Positions 1 to 5,620 of a stretch of DNA of 6,686 nucleotides are shown in pieces. Location of the stretch: positions 1-6,686 of the forward strand of contig JAJOKK010000203.1 in NCBI GenBank assembly GCA_021129875.1, read 5' to 3'. A program made the position numbers and the translations under genes. How positions within the stretch are numbered: position 1 is the first letter of the stretch; each line of letters starts with the position of its first letter. The notes beneath the pieces were generated by a model. That model did not search any database, was not told the origin of the DNA, and saw only the letters and a list, made by a program, of their open reading frames with translations. This DNA comes from Candidatus Bipolaricaulota bacterium. Its GTDB lineage: Bacteria > Bipolaricaulota > Bipolaricaulia > UBA7950 > UBA9294.

Positions 1-351
1 AGCCTCTTTGAATGATCGTTTCGCAGCGTTGGCTGTGCGCACATTAGCGTGAGTGGCCGCATTCATCCCAATGAATCCGGCAGACATGGCGAACAGCGAG
101 CCTATCCAGAATGCAACTGAGATATCCCACGAAAAGAGGATCCACAATGCCGCGCCGATGATAAGCATTGCAATACCCATCACCTTCGACTCTTCGAGCA
201 TAAATGTATATGCACCACGGCGAATGTACTGCTGTAGTTCTTTCATCCGCGGTGATCCGGCGTTCTGACGGACAACATATCGATTAAAACTAGCTGCGCC
301 CACAATGGCGAATACTGCTACGATCGCCGGAATGACAATTAGTACATGCAT
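1..351 (-). CDS. hppA: Membrane-bound ion-translocating pyrophosphatase, N-terminal part (cut by window edge)
   Basis: The minus strand encodes 117 residues from an ATG at 351-349 and runs off the left edge. The family hydrolyses pyrophosphate and pumps H+ or Na+ across the cytoplasmic membrane. Seen here: a hydrophobic segment at about residues 2-21, a short linker containing GSPRMKELQQYIRRGAYTF (32-50), and two more hydrophobic segments at about 57-74 and 77-98. These are followed by GMNAATHANVRTANAAKRS (96-114). The linker and the 'GM..AT.ANVRTA.AA' block are typical of the start of this family. A GGAGG lies at 359-355, only 3 nt from the ATG, which supports the start but is tighter than usual. 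The catalytic pyrophosphate-binding motifs and the residues that separate K+-dependent from independent and H+ from Na+ types lie outside the window, so ion specificity cannot be read. It is transcribed away from the rest of the window. Confidence 0.88.
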   Translation of the reverse strand, partial: MHVLIVIPAIVAVFAIVGAASFNRYVVRQNAGSPRMKELQQYIRRGAYTFMLEESKVMGIAMLIIGAALWILFSWDISVAFWIGSLFAMSAGFIGMNAATHANVRTANAAKRSFKEA

Positions 352-393
352 TTTCCTCCACACACCCCTTTTAGATTGGTTTCGCCTTGCCGG

Positions 394-524
394 CCCCTTT
401 TTATGGGGCAACCGCCTGGATAACCGCGCTATGTTACGTTCTTTCCACGCTCTATTTTACGAGAATAACCGCGTTATTCTAGCATGCGCGCGAAAGCACT
501 TCAAGCCGCCCTCCATTTTAGGAG
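394..524. repeat. Three related imperfect inverted repeats with T-rich centre
   Basis: Three sites share an arm / TTTTA-like centre / complementary arm layout. At 394-408 it is CCCC-TTTTTAT-GGGG (a further G/C pair extends it to 393-409). At 450-463 it is CTCT-ATTTTA-CGAG, with one mismatch. At 511-524 it is CTCC-ATTTTA-GGAG. Their centres are about 56 and 61 bp apart. The second and third also share the 13-base stretch ATTTTA(C/G)GAGAAT (454-466 and 515-527, 12 of 13 identical). Arm sequences differ but largely keep pairing. They may be operator sites for a dimeric regulator or remnants of a duplicated promoter segment. Their function is inferred only from position and symmetry. Confidence 0.45.
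462..480. promoter_or_regulatory. 19-bp palindrome, possible operator
   Basis: AGAATAAC-CGC-GTTATTCT has perfect 8-bp arms around a 3-nt centre. It lies upstream of both divergent genes and has no following U-tract on either strand, so an operator is more likely than a terminator. The core ATAACCGCG (465-473) also occurs at 420-428, exactly 45 bp away, where a shorter TAAC...GTTA symmetry (421-424 / 433-436) is visible. The binding protein is unknown. Confidence 0.45.
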
Positions 525-589
525 AATCCGGCCGTGGTGGATAGCCGGATGCCAATAGAGGGAGAGGTCTGTGGATTCTGGCGGGACAA

Positions 590-619
590 TTGTCTTCTGC
601 ACAACCGACAAAGTTTTAT
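590..619 (+). promoter_or_regulatory. Weak candidate promoter for the coiled-coil gene
   Basis: TTGTCT at 590-595 and TTTTAT at 614-619 are separated by 18 nt, a passable sigma-70-type pair that would leave a leader of roughly 80 nt. An alternative pair is TTGTCT (653-658) and TTGAAT (676-681) with 17-nt spacing, giving a very short leader. Neither is strong. Confidence 0.25.
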
Positions 620-705
620 CTTTTCGACTACCGCAGTCCCTATGGAGAAACCTTGTCTTTGTTATCCTTGTGACGTTGAATCGAAAACTAGTAAGGAGGA
701 ATACG

Positions 706-1797
706 ATGAAGAAGGCGCTTTCGATAGTACTGGTAGGGGCTTTGTCGCTTGCCCTGTTCCTGGTCGCCGGCTACGCTCGGAGCGAGAGCACGGCCTCCGC
801 AGCTCTTGAGCAGGAACTCGCCGCGATGGAGAAGATATTCGCTGATCTGCACTCGTTTATGGGCATGCTGGTCACTGAAGTGAAGACGACCATGGGTGAT
901 ATCGACGCGGCAGAAATCAGGATCGGCGACCTGCGGGATGTGATAACCTCCATCGCTGTTGAGCTTAAGCTCGCAGAAGGAAAGATCCTTGGCCTGCGTA
1001 GCGATGTCACTGAAATGGCCGGGGTACAGCAGGAGACCAGGGTGCGCCTTGCCGCTCTTGAGGCGGGCCTTGCCGAGCTCGCCGTCACTGTTGACAACTG
1101 GCGTGACAGTCTGGGGACCGCTATCACCCTTACAAGGGAGGACCTCACCGTACTCGACGATCGGGTCTCCGCTCTGATCGCCGACTACAACGCTTTTAAG
1201 GATGACTACGCTGCGTTTCGAACAAGCCTCGCTGCCGATCTTTCTGGGCTGACGGGAAGGATTGACGCCCTGGACACGCGGATACTGGCTATCGAAGGCG
1301 AGGAGATCGGGCTGTTCAAGGAAAACACTTTTGCTGAACTCTCTCTCCTTGGCGGACGGCTATTGACGCTGGAGCAGAAAGGGATCGGGCTGTTCATGGA
1401 AACCACCTTCGCCGACATCTCCGCCCTAAGAATGGGGCAGGAAGACCTGGCAATACGCATGCGGAAGATTGAGGACGAGGATATCGGAACGTTTAGGCGG
1501 AAGGTGCTGCAGCTAGAACGATCGATGAGCGCGCTGTCGATCAGGATCGACAACAACCGCGCTGGACTCGACGGGATCGAGCATGCGCTCGCTGTATCGG
1601 CGATTTCGATTGAAGCGAACCGATGCGCCATCCTTGTGAACGTGGACCTCCTTACGGACCACGAGCTTCGCATCACCAGGATCGAAAGCTTGACTGAGAT
1701 TGAGGCCCTTCAGGCACAGGTGGATACCCTCTACCTCATCTCCATCGTCGCCCTTCTCGCTGGTGTGGGAGCGCTTATCTGGGGGTTCTTACAATAA
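706..1797 (+). CDS. Exported coiled-coil protein with C-terminal membrane anchor, function unknown
   Basis: I do not recognise a named family. The chosen ATG at 706 follows AAGGAGGA (693-700) at good spacing and opens with a signal peptide (MKK, then hydrophobic to about residue 22, likely cut near AGYA). A longer in-frame start at 571 would bury that signal and has no such site. Residues about 30-340 of 363 are largely helical, with regular Leu/Ile/Val spacing and many Glu, Asp, Arg and Lys, consistent with a long coiled coil. Residues about 342-361 form one hydrophobic segment, leaving almost nothing beyond it. Internal repeats occur around 196-271, where 'IE..(E/K/D).IG.F' recurs at about residues 200, 226 and 259. 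The predicted product is an extracytoplasmic rod anchored at its C-terminus. That recalls the layout of Thermotoga Omp-alpha spacer proteins, but no SLH domain is seen. It is monocistronic, with its own terminator. Confidence 0.8.
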   Translation: MKKALSIVLVGALSLALFLVAGYARSESTASAALEQELAAMEKIFADLHSFMGMLVTEVKTTMGDIDAAEIRIGDLRDVITSIAVELKLAEGKILGLRSDVTEMAGVQQETRVRLAALEAGLAELAVTVDNWRDSLGTAITLTREDLTVLDDRVSALIADYNAFKDDYAAFRTSLAADLSGLTGRIDALDTRILAIEGEEIGLFKENTFAELSLLGGRLLTLEQKGIGLFMETTFADISALRMGQEDLAIRMRKIEDEDIGTFRRKVLQLERSMSALSIRIDNNRAGLDGIEHALAVSAISIEANRCAILVNVDLLTDHELRITRIESLTEIEALQAQVDTLYLISIVALLAGVGALIWGFLQ

Positions 1798-1845
1798 TCA
1801 ACCGGGAAGATTAAAGCGGATGCGGGGGTTGAAGATAAGCGCATG

Positions 1846-1874
1846 GAGAGGGGCAGCGATGCCCCTTTCTTTTT
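1846..1874 (+). terminator. Intrinsic terminator after the coiled-coil gene
   Basis: GGGGCA (1850-1855) and TGCCCC (1860-1865) pair perfectly around a GCGA tetraloop (GNRA type). The stem can extend by A-U and G-U pairs to 1846/1869. The run TTTCTTTTT (1866-1874) follows. This is a classic rho-independent terminator, 49 nt after the stop codon, and it separates the coiled-coil gene from the condensin operon. Confidence 0.85.
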
Positions 1875-1901
1875 GCGCCACGCCGTAATAAAAGTTATAT
1901 T
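1873..1901 (+). promoter_or_regulatory. Candidate promoter of the HTH-smc-scpA-scpB-rubredoxin operon
   Basis: TTGCGC (1873-1878), 17 nt, then TATATT (1896-1901) forms a reasonable sigma-70-type promoter. It begins within the last bases of the preceding U-tract. Transcription would start near 1908, leaving a leader of about 20 nt with the ribosome-binding site. The AT-rich stretch AAAAGTTATATTA could alternatively be an archaeal TATA box giving a nearly leaderless message. Confidence 0.5.
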
Positions 1902-1926
1902 AGTAAATCGCTGGAGAGGGGGAGTG

Positions 1927-2247
1927 ATGAACAGCCTGGGGAAGCGACTACATCGATTTCGGATGGCAAGAGGGTGGAGCAAGCGGATGATGGCGGATGC
2001 ACTAGGTGTTTCTATTCCATCGATCATCCGCTGGGAGGCGGATGTCGCTGCACCGAACGACTATAACCACTACAAGATTGAGCAGATTCTTGCCCGTGGC
2101 GCACCAGCTACTCCCCCTTCCGTCTCTGATGAGCAGAGTGCTCAGCCCAGCCCATCCTTTCGAACGGATGAACCCGAGCGAATGCCCTCTGAACGAATGT
2201 TCTCTGAACGAATGTCCGAGCGAGCAAAGGAGCGCGAACAAGCGTGA
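1927..2247 (+). CDS. Small XRE/Cro-C1-type helix-turn-helix protein, coupled to smc
   Basis: This 106-residue protein has an N-terminal HTH of the Cro/C1 type. The positioning helix is about residues 18-27 (SKRMMADALG) and the recognition helix about 29-39 (SIPSIIRWEAD), with the family-typical 'RWE.....P' ending at Pro43. The last half (about 58-106) is Pro/Ser-rich and then charged, with a repeated SERM/ERM pattern, and looks disordered or helical. The ATG at 1927 follows GGAGAGGGG (1912-1920); an in-frame GTG at 1924 is an alternative. It is first in the operon and its stop overlaps the start of smc (GTGA at 2244-2247, or TGATG if smc starts at 2247), so the two are likely translated together. 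It could repress its own operon, or mark chromosomal sites for the SMC complex; the sequence alone does not decide. I know of no standard condensin subunit of this kind. Confidence 0.8.
   Translation: MNSLGKRLHRFRMARGWSKRMMADALGVSIPSIIRWEADVAAPNDYNHYKIEQILARGAPATPPSVSDEQSAQPSPSFRTDEPERMPSERMFSERMSERAKEREQA
2176..2214 (+). repeat. Short tandem repeat in the tail of the HTH gene
   Basis: GA(A/G)CGAATG occurs at 2176-2184, 2191-2199 and 2206-2214, a strict 15-nt (5-codon) period. The last two units share TCTGAACGAATGT exactly. It encodes the ERMPS / ERMFS / ERM series. A diverged unit (GAACGGATG, 2162-2170) precedes it in another frame. Recent slippage expansion of a tolerant tail is the simplest reading. 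Confidence 0.7.
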
Positions 2248-4769
2248 TGACGAAGATCAACAAACTCGAGCTGACCGGATTCAAATCGTTCCGTTCGAAG
2301 ACGACCGTCCCGTTCTTTGACGGGCTGACCGCCGTAATCGGAGAGAACGGGTCCGGGAAATCGAACCTGTTCGACGCGATCAGCTTCGTGATGGGGCGGC
2401 GATCATCACAGCTCCGTTCCGATCGGTTGGAGCACCTGATCTTCAACGGTGGCGATCGGCAATCCCCGCTGGACACAGCAGAAGTAACCCTGTACCTCGA
2501 CAACAGCAACGGTGCCTTCAACCGGTTCTTCGAGGACGGAACCGTCCCCGAGGTAACACTGGGGAGGCGGGTCACCCGCCGTTCCTCCAACTATATCTTT
2601 ATGGGGAAGACATGCACGCGCGCGATGATCGACAAGGTCCTCGAAGCGGGAAGCATTGATCCCGACGGCCAGCAGTTGATCGCCCAAGGAAGGATCACCG
2701 AGGTGATCAAGAAGAGTTCTGTCAAGCGCCGGGAAATCATAGATGAAGTCAGCGGCATCGCCGTCTATGACGAGAAACGCAAGAAAGCGATCATCGAGCT
2801 CAAGGATGTAAAGTCGAAACTGAACACGCATCGGGTGATCCTTGCCGAGCGTCGTCGTCGTCTTGTGGCACTGTCGCACGAGCGTGATGCCGCGCTCGAA
2901 CACCAGCGCCTGAGCGAAGAACAGGTTCGTCTTGAAGAATCGATCCGCCACCAGCAGCGGGAGCGGATCATCGAGAAGCTGAAGCGTGCGCAAACAGAGC
3001 GAAGTGGGATGGCCGAACGGATCAAATCCCTCGAAGAAGAAGTGACCAAGCTCGATCTGGCGATTGAGAATAAGGAGTGGGAGCTAGCGGGGATGCGGGA
3101 CGACCTGGAGGATGACGGCCGGATCACCCTGGTGAAGGAAGTCGAGCGTCTGCGTGGCGGAATCCTGCGCAAGCAGGGAGAGATCGAGTTCAAACGGCAG
3201 CAGGCGAAGAACATGCAAGAGATGATCGATGAAGTCGCGAAGATCAAGGCGACGGAGACAGCGCGCACCCGGATGGGCGACAGCAGAAACCGGGCGGTAC
3301 AAGCCCTGCTCGAACGAAAACGGGGTGGGGTCTACGGGACGATCAGTTCCCTGTCGACACCGCGGTCCGGTTTTGAAACGGCGTTCGAGACGGCAGCTGG
3401 CGGACACATGAACGATCTGGTCGTGGATTCGCGTGAAACAGCGATCGATTCCATCAACTATCTCAAGACTAACCGCTTGGGCAGGGCGCGCATCCTTCCC
3501 TTACGTCGCCTGGTGACCGTCCGCAAGAGCCTTGCCTCAGCCGACGCCCTAAAACTCTCCGGGGTGATCGACTACGCGATCAACCTGGTCGAGTTCGATC
3601 AGAAGTACCGGCGGGCGTTCGAGTACATCCTCTCGGACGCAATCGTTGCTGAAAACCTGGAAGCTCTGCACGGGATCGATGGGGTGCGTGCGGTCACCCT
3701 TGACGGGGACCAGCAGAGCAAAGGCGGGGCGATGACCGGGGGGTGGCGATCGAGCGCGGGAAAAAAAGATGCACCGCCGAAGCCATCCGACACCACCTTT
3801 GACACGGCCAAGAAGCGGCAGCAGATCTCTAAGCTGAAGAAGGAGATCAGCGCTCTTATAGAAGAAATAGAAGATCTGACCGAACGCCTTGCAGAGAAAG
3901 AACAAGAGCTTGTCGCCCAAGAAGAGAAAGAGGATCGAGTAAAAGGGGCGACGAGCACCCGCAATGATGAGCTTCACGCCCTACGCGATAGACGCCGCGA
4001 TTCCTACCGGGCACTGGAGAACCTGCGCCGAGGTTTGACCCGTTACGAACGTCAGGAAGCGGAAGCGCAGGCAGAGTTGGAATCGATACAGGAGGAGGTG
4101 CGCGATCCCTCCTACTATATCGACGGGTCGATCGCCGAGCTTGAGAGACAGGTCGAGGAGAACAGGCGGCAACTACGGCGGCTGGAGCCGGTGAACATGC
4201 GAGCCATCGAGGAGTATGAGCTCTGTGAACGCGAGTTCGAACAGTTCCGTGAGAAAGTCGATGCACTGGAGACTGAGAAACGTGAGATAGAGCTTCTGAT
4301 CGGCGAAATAGAGGAACGAAAGAAAGAGCGCTTCCTCGACACCCTAGAGGTTGTCACCGGCCAGTTCAGTCGTATCTTCGAGCAGTTGTTCGAAGGAGGG
4401 CGTGCCTCATTGGAACTGGACGAACCTGGGAACATCTCATCGGGCCTTCTGATCAAGGCCAGCCCGCCCGACAAGGAGCCACACCTAATCGATTCCCTCT
4501 CCGGGGGGGAGCAAACCCTAGTGGCGACAGCGTTCATCTTCGCCCTGCAAGAGTATCAACGGGCGCCGTTCTTCATCCTTGATGAGATCGATGCAGCGCT
4601 CGATCTGATGAACGTCACCCGGCTCTCGCGGATGCTCCGCGAGTATGCCCAGCGAATTCAGGTGATCGTTGTCTCCCATAATGAGGAAACAGTTCGTCAT
4701 GCTGATAGGGCTTATGGGGTGACAATTAAGAATGGAGTCTCGCAGATACTGGCTCTTAACTTAAATTAG
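2244..4769 (+). CDS. smc: Chromosome condensation ATPase SMC, unusually short arms
   Basis: This is the ATPase of the SMC-ScpAB complex, which forms a dimer around DNA and extrudes loops. In order: N-terminal head with Walker A GENGSGKS (33-40) and QQLIAQGRI (143-151); coiled coil about 182-355; hinge about 358-500, beginning GGVYGTISSL and ending near LDGDQQSKGGAMTGG; coiled coil about 520-645. LEPVNMRAIEEYE (647-659) and a head-proximal coil follow. The C-terminal head has signature LSGGE (752-756), Walker B FFILDE with catalytic Glu781, D-loop ALD (785-787) and H-loop His812. All catalytic parts are present. At 841 residues it is far shorter than the usual 1150-1200; the loss is in both arms, to about half length, while head and hinge are full size. 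The start may be GTG 2244 (11 nt after AAAGGAG) or ATG 2247. EPVNMRAIEEYE and GLLIKA.PP look archaeal-type. Confidence 0.96.
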   Translation: MMTKINKLELTGFKSFRSKTTVPFFDGLTAVIGENGSGKSNLFDAISFVMGRRSSQLRSDRLEHLIFNGGDRQSPLDTAEVTLYLDNSNGAFNRFFEDGTVPEVTLGRRVTRRSSNYIFMGKTCTRAMIDKVLEAGSIDPDGQQLIAQGRITEVIKKSSVKRREIIDEVSGIAVYDEKRKKAIIELKDVKSKLNTHRVILAERRRRLVALSHERDAALEHQRLSEEQVRLEESIRHQQRERIIEKLKRAQTERSGMAERIKSLEEEVTKLDLAIENKEWELAGMRDDLEDDGRITLVKEVERLRGGILRKQGEIEFKRQQAKNMQEMIDEVAKIKATETARTRMGDSRNRAVQALLERKRGGVYGTISSLSTPRSGFETAFETAAGGHMNDLVVDSRETAIDSINYLKTNRLGRARILPLRRLVTVRKSLASADALKLSGVIDYAINLVEFDQKYRRAFEYILSDAIVAENLEALHGIDGVRAVTLDGDQQSKGGAMTGGWRSSAGKKDAPPKPSDTTFDTAKKRQQISKLKKEISALIEEIEDLTERLAEKEQELVAQEEKEDRVKGATSTRNDELHALRDRRRDSYRALENLRRGLTRYERQEAEAQAELESIQEEVRDPSYYIDGSIAELERQVEENRRQLRRLEPVNMRAIEEYELCEREFEQFREKVDALETEKREIELLIGEIEERKKERFLDTLEVVTGQFSRIFEQLFEGGRASLELDEPGNISSGLLIKASPPDKEPHLIDSLSGGEQTLVATAFIFALQEYQRAPFFILDEIDAALDLMNVTRLSRMLREYAQRIQVIVVSHNEETVRHADRAYGVTIKNGVSQILALNLN

Positions 4770-4784
4770 GAGGGATGCAACCGG

Positions 4785-5531
4785 ATGGACGTAGCAGTGC
4801 AAATTGCCGAAGTTCCCATCGAAGATCTGCTCGAAGAGAGCTGGGAAGGGGCCTTAGAGCGATTGACCGTGGATATGGATCCATGGGATATAGATATTGG
4901 GGAACTTGCCCGCCGGTATCGACATTACATCGAGACCTTGCGCGAGCTTCATTTCGCGATCTCCGGGCAGATGGTCCTTACCTGTTCTATACTGCTGCGG
5001 ATGCAATCGGACGACCTCCTTGCCGCCGCCCGTCCGACCGAGCGGAGCGACCTGCTCGATGAACTGGAAGAAGCAGTTGCGGAAGAAGCGGCTGTCTGGG
5101 AGGAGCCACTTGCGCCGAATGAGTTCGCGCTCCCGATTATGCGACGGCCGCAGCGACAGGTGACTCTTCGTGACCTACGTCGTGCGTTCGCTGCGGCGAT
5201 GAAGGTGAGTTCGCGCCGTGCTGTGCGCCACCTCCAACAGGCAGAAGCGGACGACGAAGACGACGACAACGTCTTCGATCAGTTCCAGCTCGGAGGAGAG
5301 ACGTTCGGTGACCGCCTGCACTGCCTATTTAACAAGATCAAACAGCTCCTCACCGGCCGGCGGATGACCAGCTTCTTCCGCCTGCTGGACCGCGGGGACA
5401 AAGAGGAGCGGGTCCGGTATTTCTTCGAGATCCTTCACCTGGAGGCGCAAGGGGAGATCACCTGTTCCCAAGAGGAGTTCCTCGGCGACATCACCATCAC
5501 CCTCCCCCTCCCCCTTCCCCAGGACGGGTGA
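4785..5531 (+). CDS. scpA: Kleisin subunit ScpA of the SMC complex
   Basis: ScpA bridges the two SMC heads: its N-terminal domain binds the neck of one SMC, and its C-terminal winged helix binds the cap of the other. The middle binds ScpB. Of 248 residues (usual length), the N-terminal domain shows WEGALERL (20-27), DPWDIDIGEL (32-41) and FAISGQMVLTCSILLRMQSD (57-76), followed by an acidic linker near 92-107. A basic segment, RRPQRQVTLRDLRRA, sits at 120-134. A Asp/Glu-rich stretch (154-165) precedes the C-terminal winged helix (about 172-240), with FFEILHLEAQGEI and FLGDITI. The DPWDIDI, ISG...SILLRM.SD and (R)VTL.DL pieces match archaeal ScpA better than the FEGPLDLLL/DIYDIPI form of most bacteria, as I recall these families. 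The start follows AGGAGGG (4768-4774), which overlaps the smc stop; the intergenic gap is 15 nt. Confidence 0.93.
   Translation: MDVAVQIAEVPIEDLLEESWEGALERLTVDMDPWDIDIGELARRYRHYIETLRELHFAISGQMVLTCSILLRMQSDDLLAAARPTERSDLLDELEEAVAEEAAVWEEPLAPNEFALPIMRRPQRQVTLRDLRRAFAAAMKVSSRRAVRHLQQAEADDEDDDNVFDQFQLGGETFGDRLHCLFNKIKQLLTGRRMTSFFRLLDRGDKEERVRYFFEILHLEAQGEITCSQEEFLGDITITLPLPLPQDG
5500..5520 (-). other. Potential G-quadruplex motif on the minus strand at the end of scpA
   Basis: The + strand reads CCC-T-CCCCC-T-CCCCC-TT-CCCC, so the minus (template) strand has four G-runs of at least three with loops of 1, 1 and 2 nt, the most stable kind of intramolecular G-quadruplex motif. It encodes the last residues LPLPLPQ of ScpA, just outside the winged helix. 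Folding and any effect on transcription or replication are inferred. Confidence 0.6.
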
Positions 5532-5620
5532 TTGCATGTGTTTGAGCGATTTGAAGATCTCCCGCGCACTGAATCTTTTACTTCATGAGAAGGGAACGCA
5601 CCAGTAGTACGGGAGGGACA

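Larger units (their letters stand above)
352..705. promoter_or_regulatory. Divergent intergenic region between hppA and the coiled-coil gene
   Basis: This 354-nt region holds no convincing gene; short open frames on both strands lack a Shine-Dalgarno site and a recognisable product. It must contain the promoters for hppA (leftward) and the coiled-coil gene (rightward). It carries several inverted repeats, listed separately: three with a T-rich centre (394-408, 450-463, 511-524) and a clean palindrome at 462-480. I could not find a strong -35/-10 pair for hppA. On the minus strand the repeat centres read TAAAAT or TAAAAA, which could act as -10 elements, but no good -35 sits upstream of them. 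Confidence 0.6.

Noticed and set aside
305..544. Plus-strand open frame antisense to the hppA start and spanning the intergenic region
   Set aside because: It overlaps the hppA start on the other strand, lacks a ribosome-binding site, and the translation shows no domain.
571..705. In-frame upstream extension of the coiled-coil gene from 571
   Set aside because: It would put 45 residues before a clear signal peptide and has no good ribosome-binding site, whereas 706 has AAGGAGGA at correct spacing.
2176..2214. The 15-nt repeats as a CRISPR or iteron array
   Set aside because: The units are inside a coding frame with a 5-codon period and no spacers, so coding-tail slippage explains them.
3549..4266. 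Long minus-strand open frames inside smc
   Set aside because: They lie entirely antisense to a clear smc coding region and their translations are Arg/Ser/Leu-biased shadows of its codon pattern.
2244..4769. Possibility that the short SMC is RecN, Rad50/SbcC or an SMC pseudogene
   Set aside because: The hinge domain with GGAMTGG, the LEPVNMRAIEEYE block and the adjacent scpA/scpB identify true SMC. There is no Rad50 zinc hook, the frame is open, and all ATPase motifs are intact.
5536..5607. A 23-codon open frame in the scpA-scpB gap, from ATG 5536 to TAG 5605-5607
   Set aside because: There is no clear ribosome-binding site at proper spacing and no recognisable product; chance frames of this length are common. 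It could be a short leader peptide only if conserved.
5585..5620. Upstream ATG at 5585 for scpB
   Set aside because: No Shine-Dalgarno sequence precedes it; the ATG at 5621 has GGGAGGG just upstream and fits the family's N-terminus.
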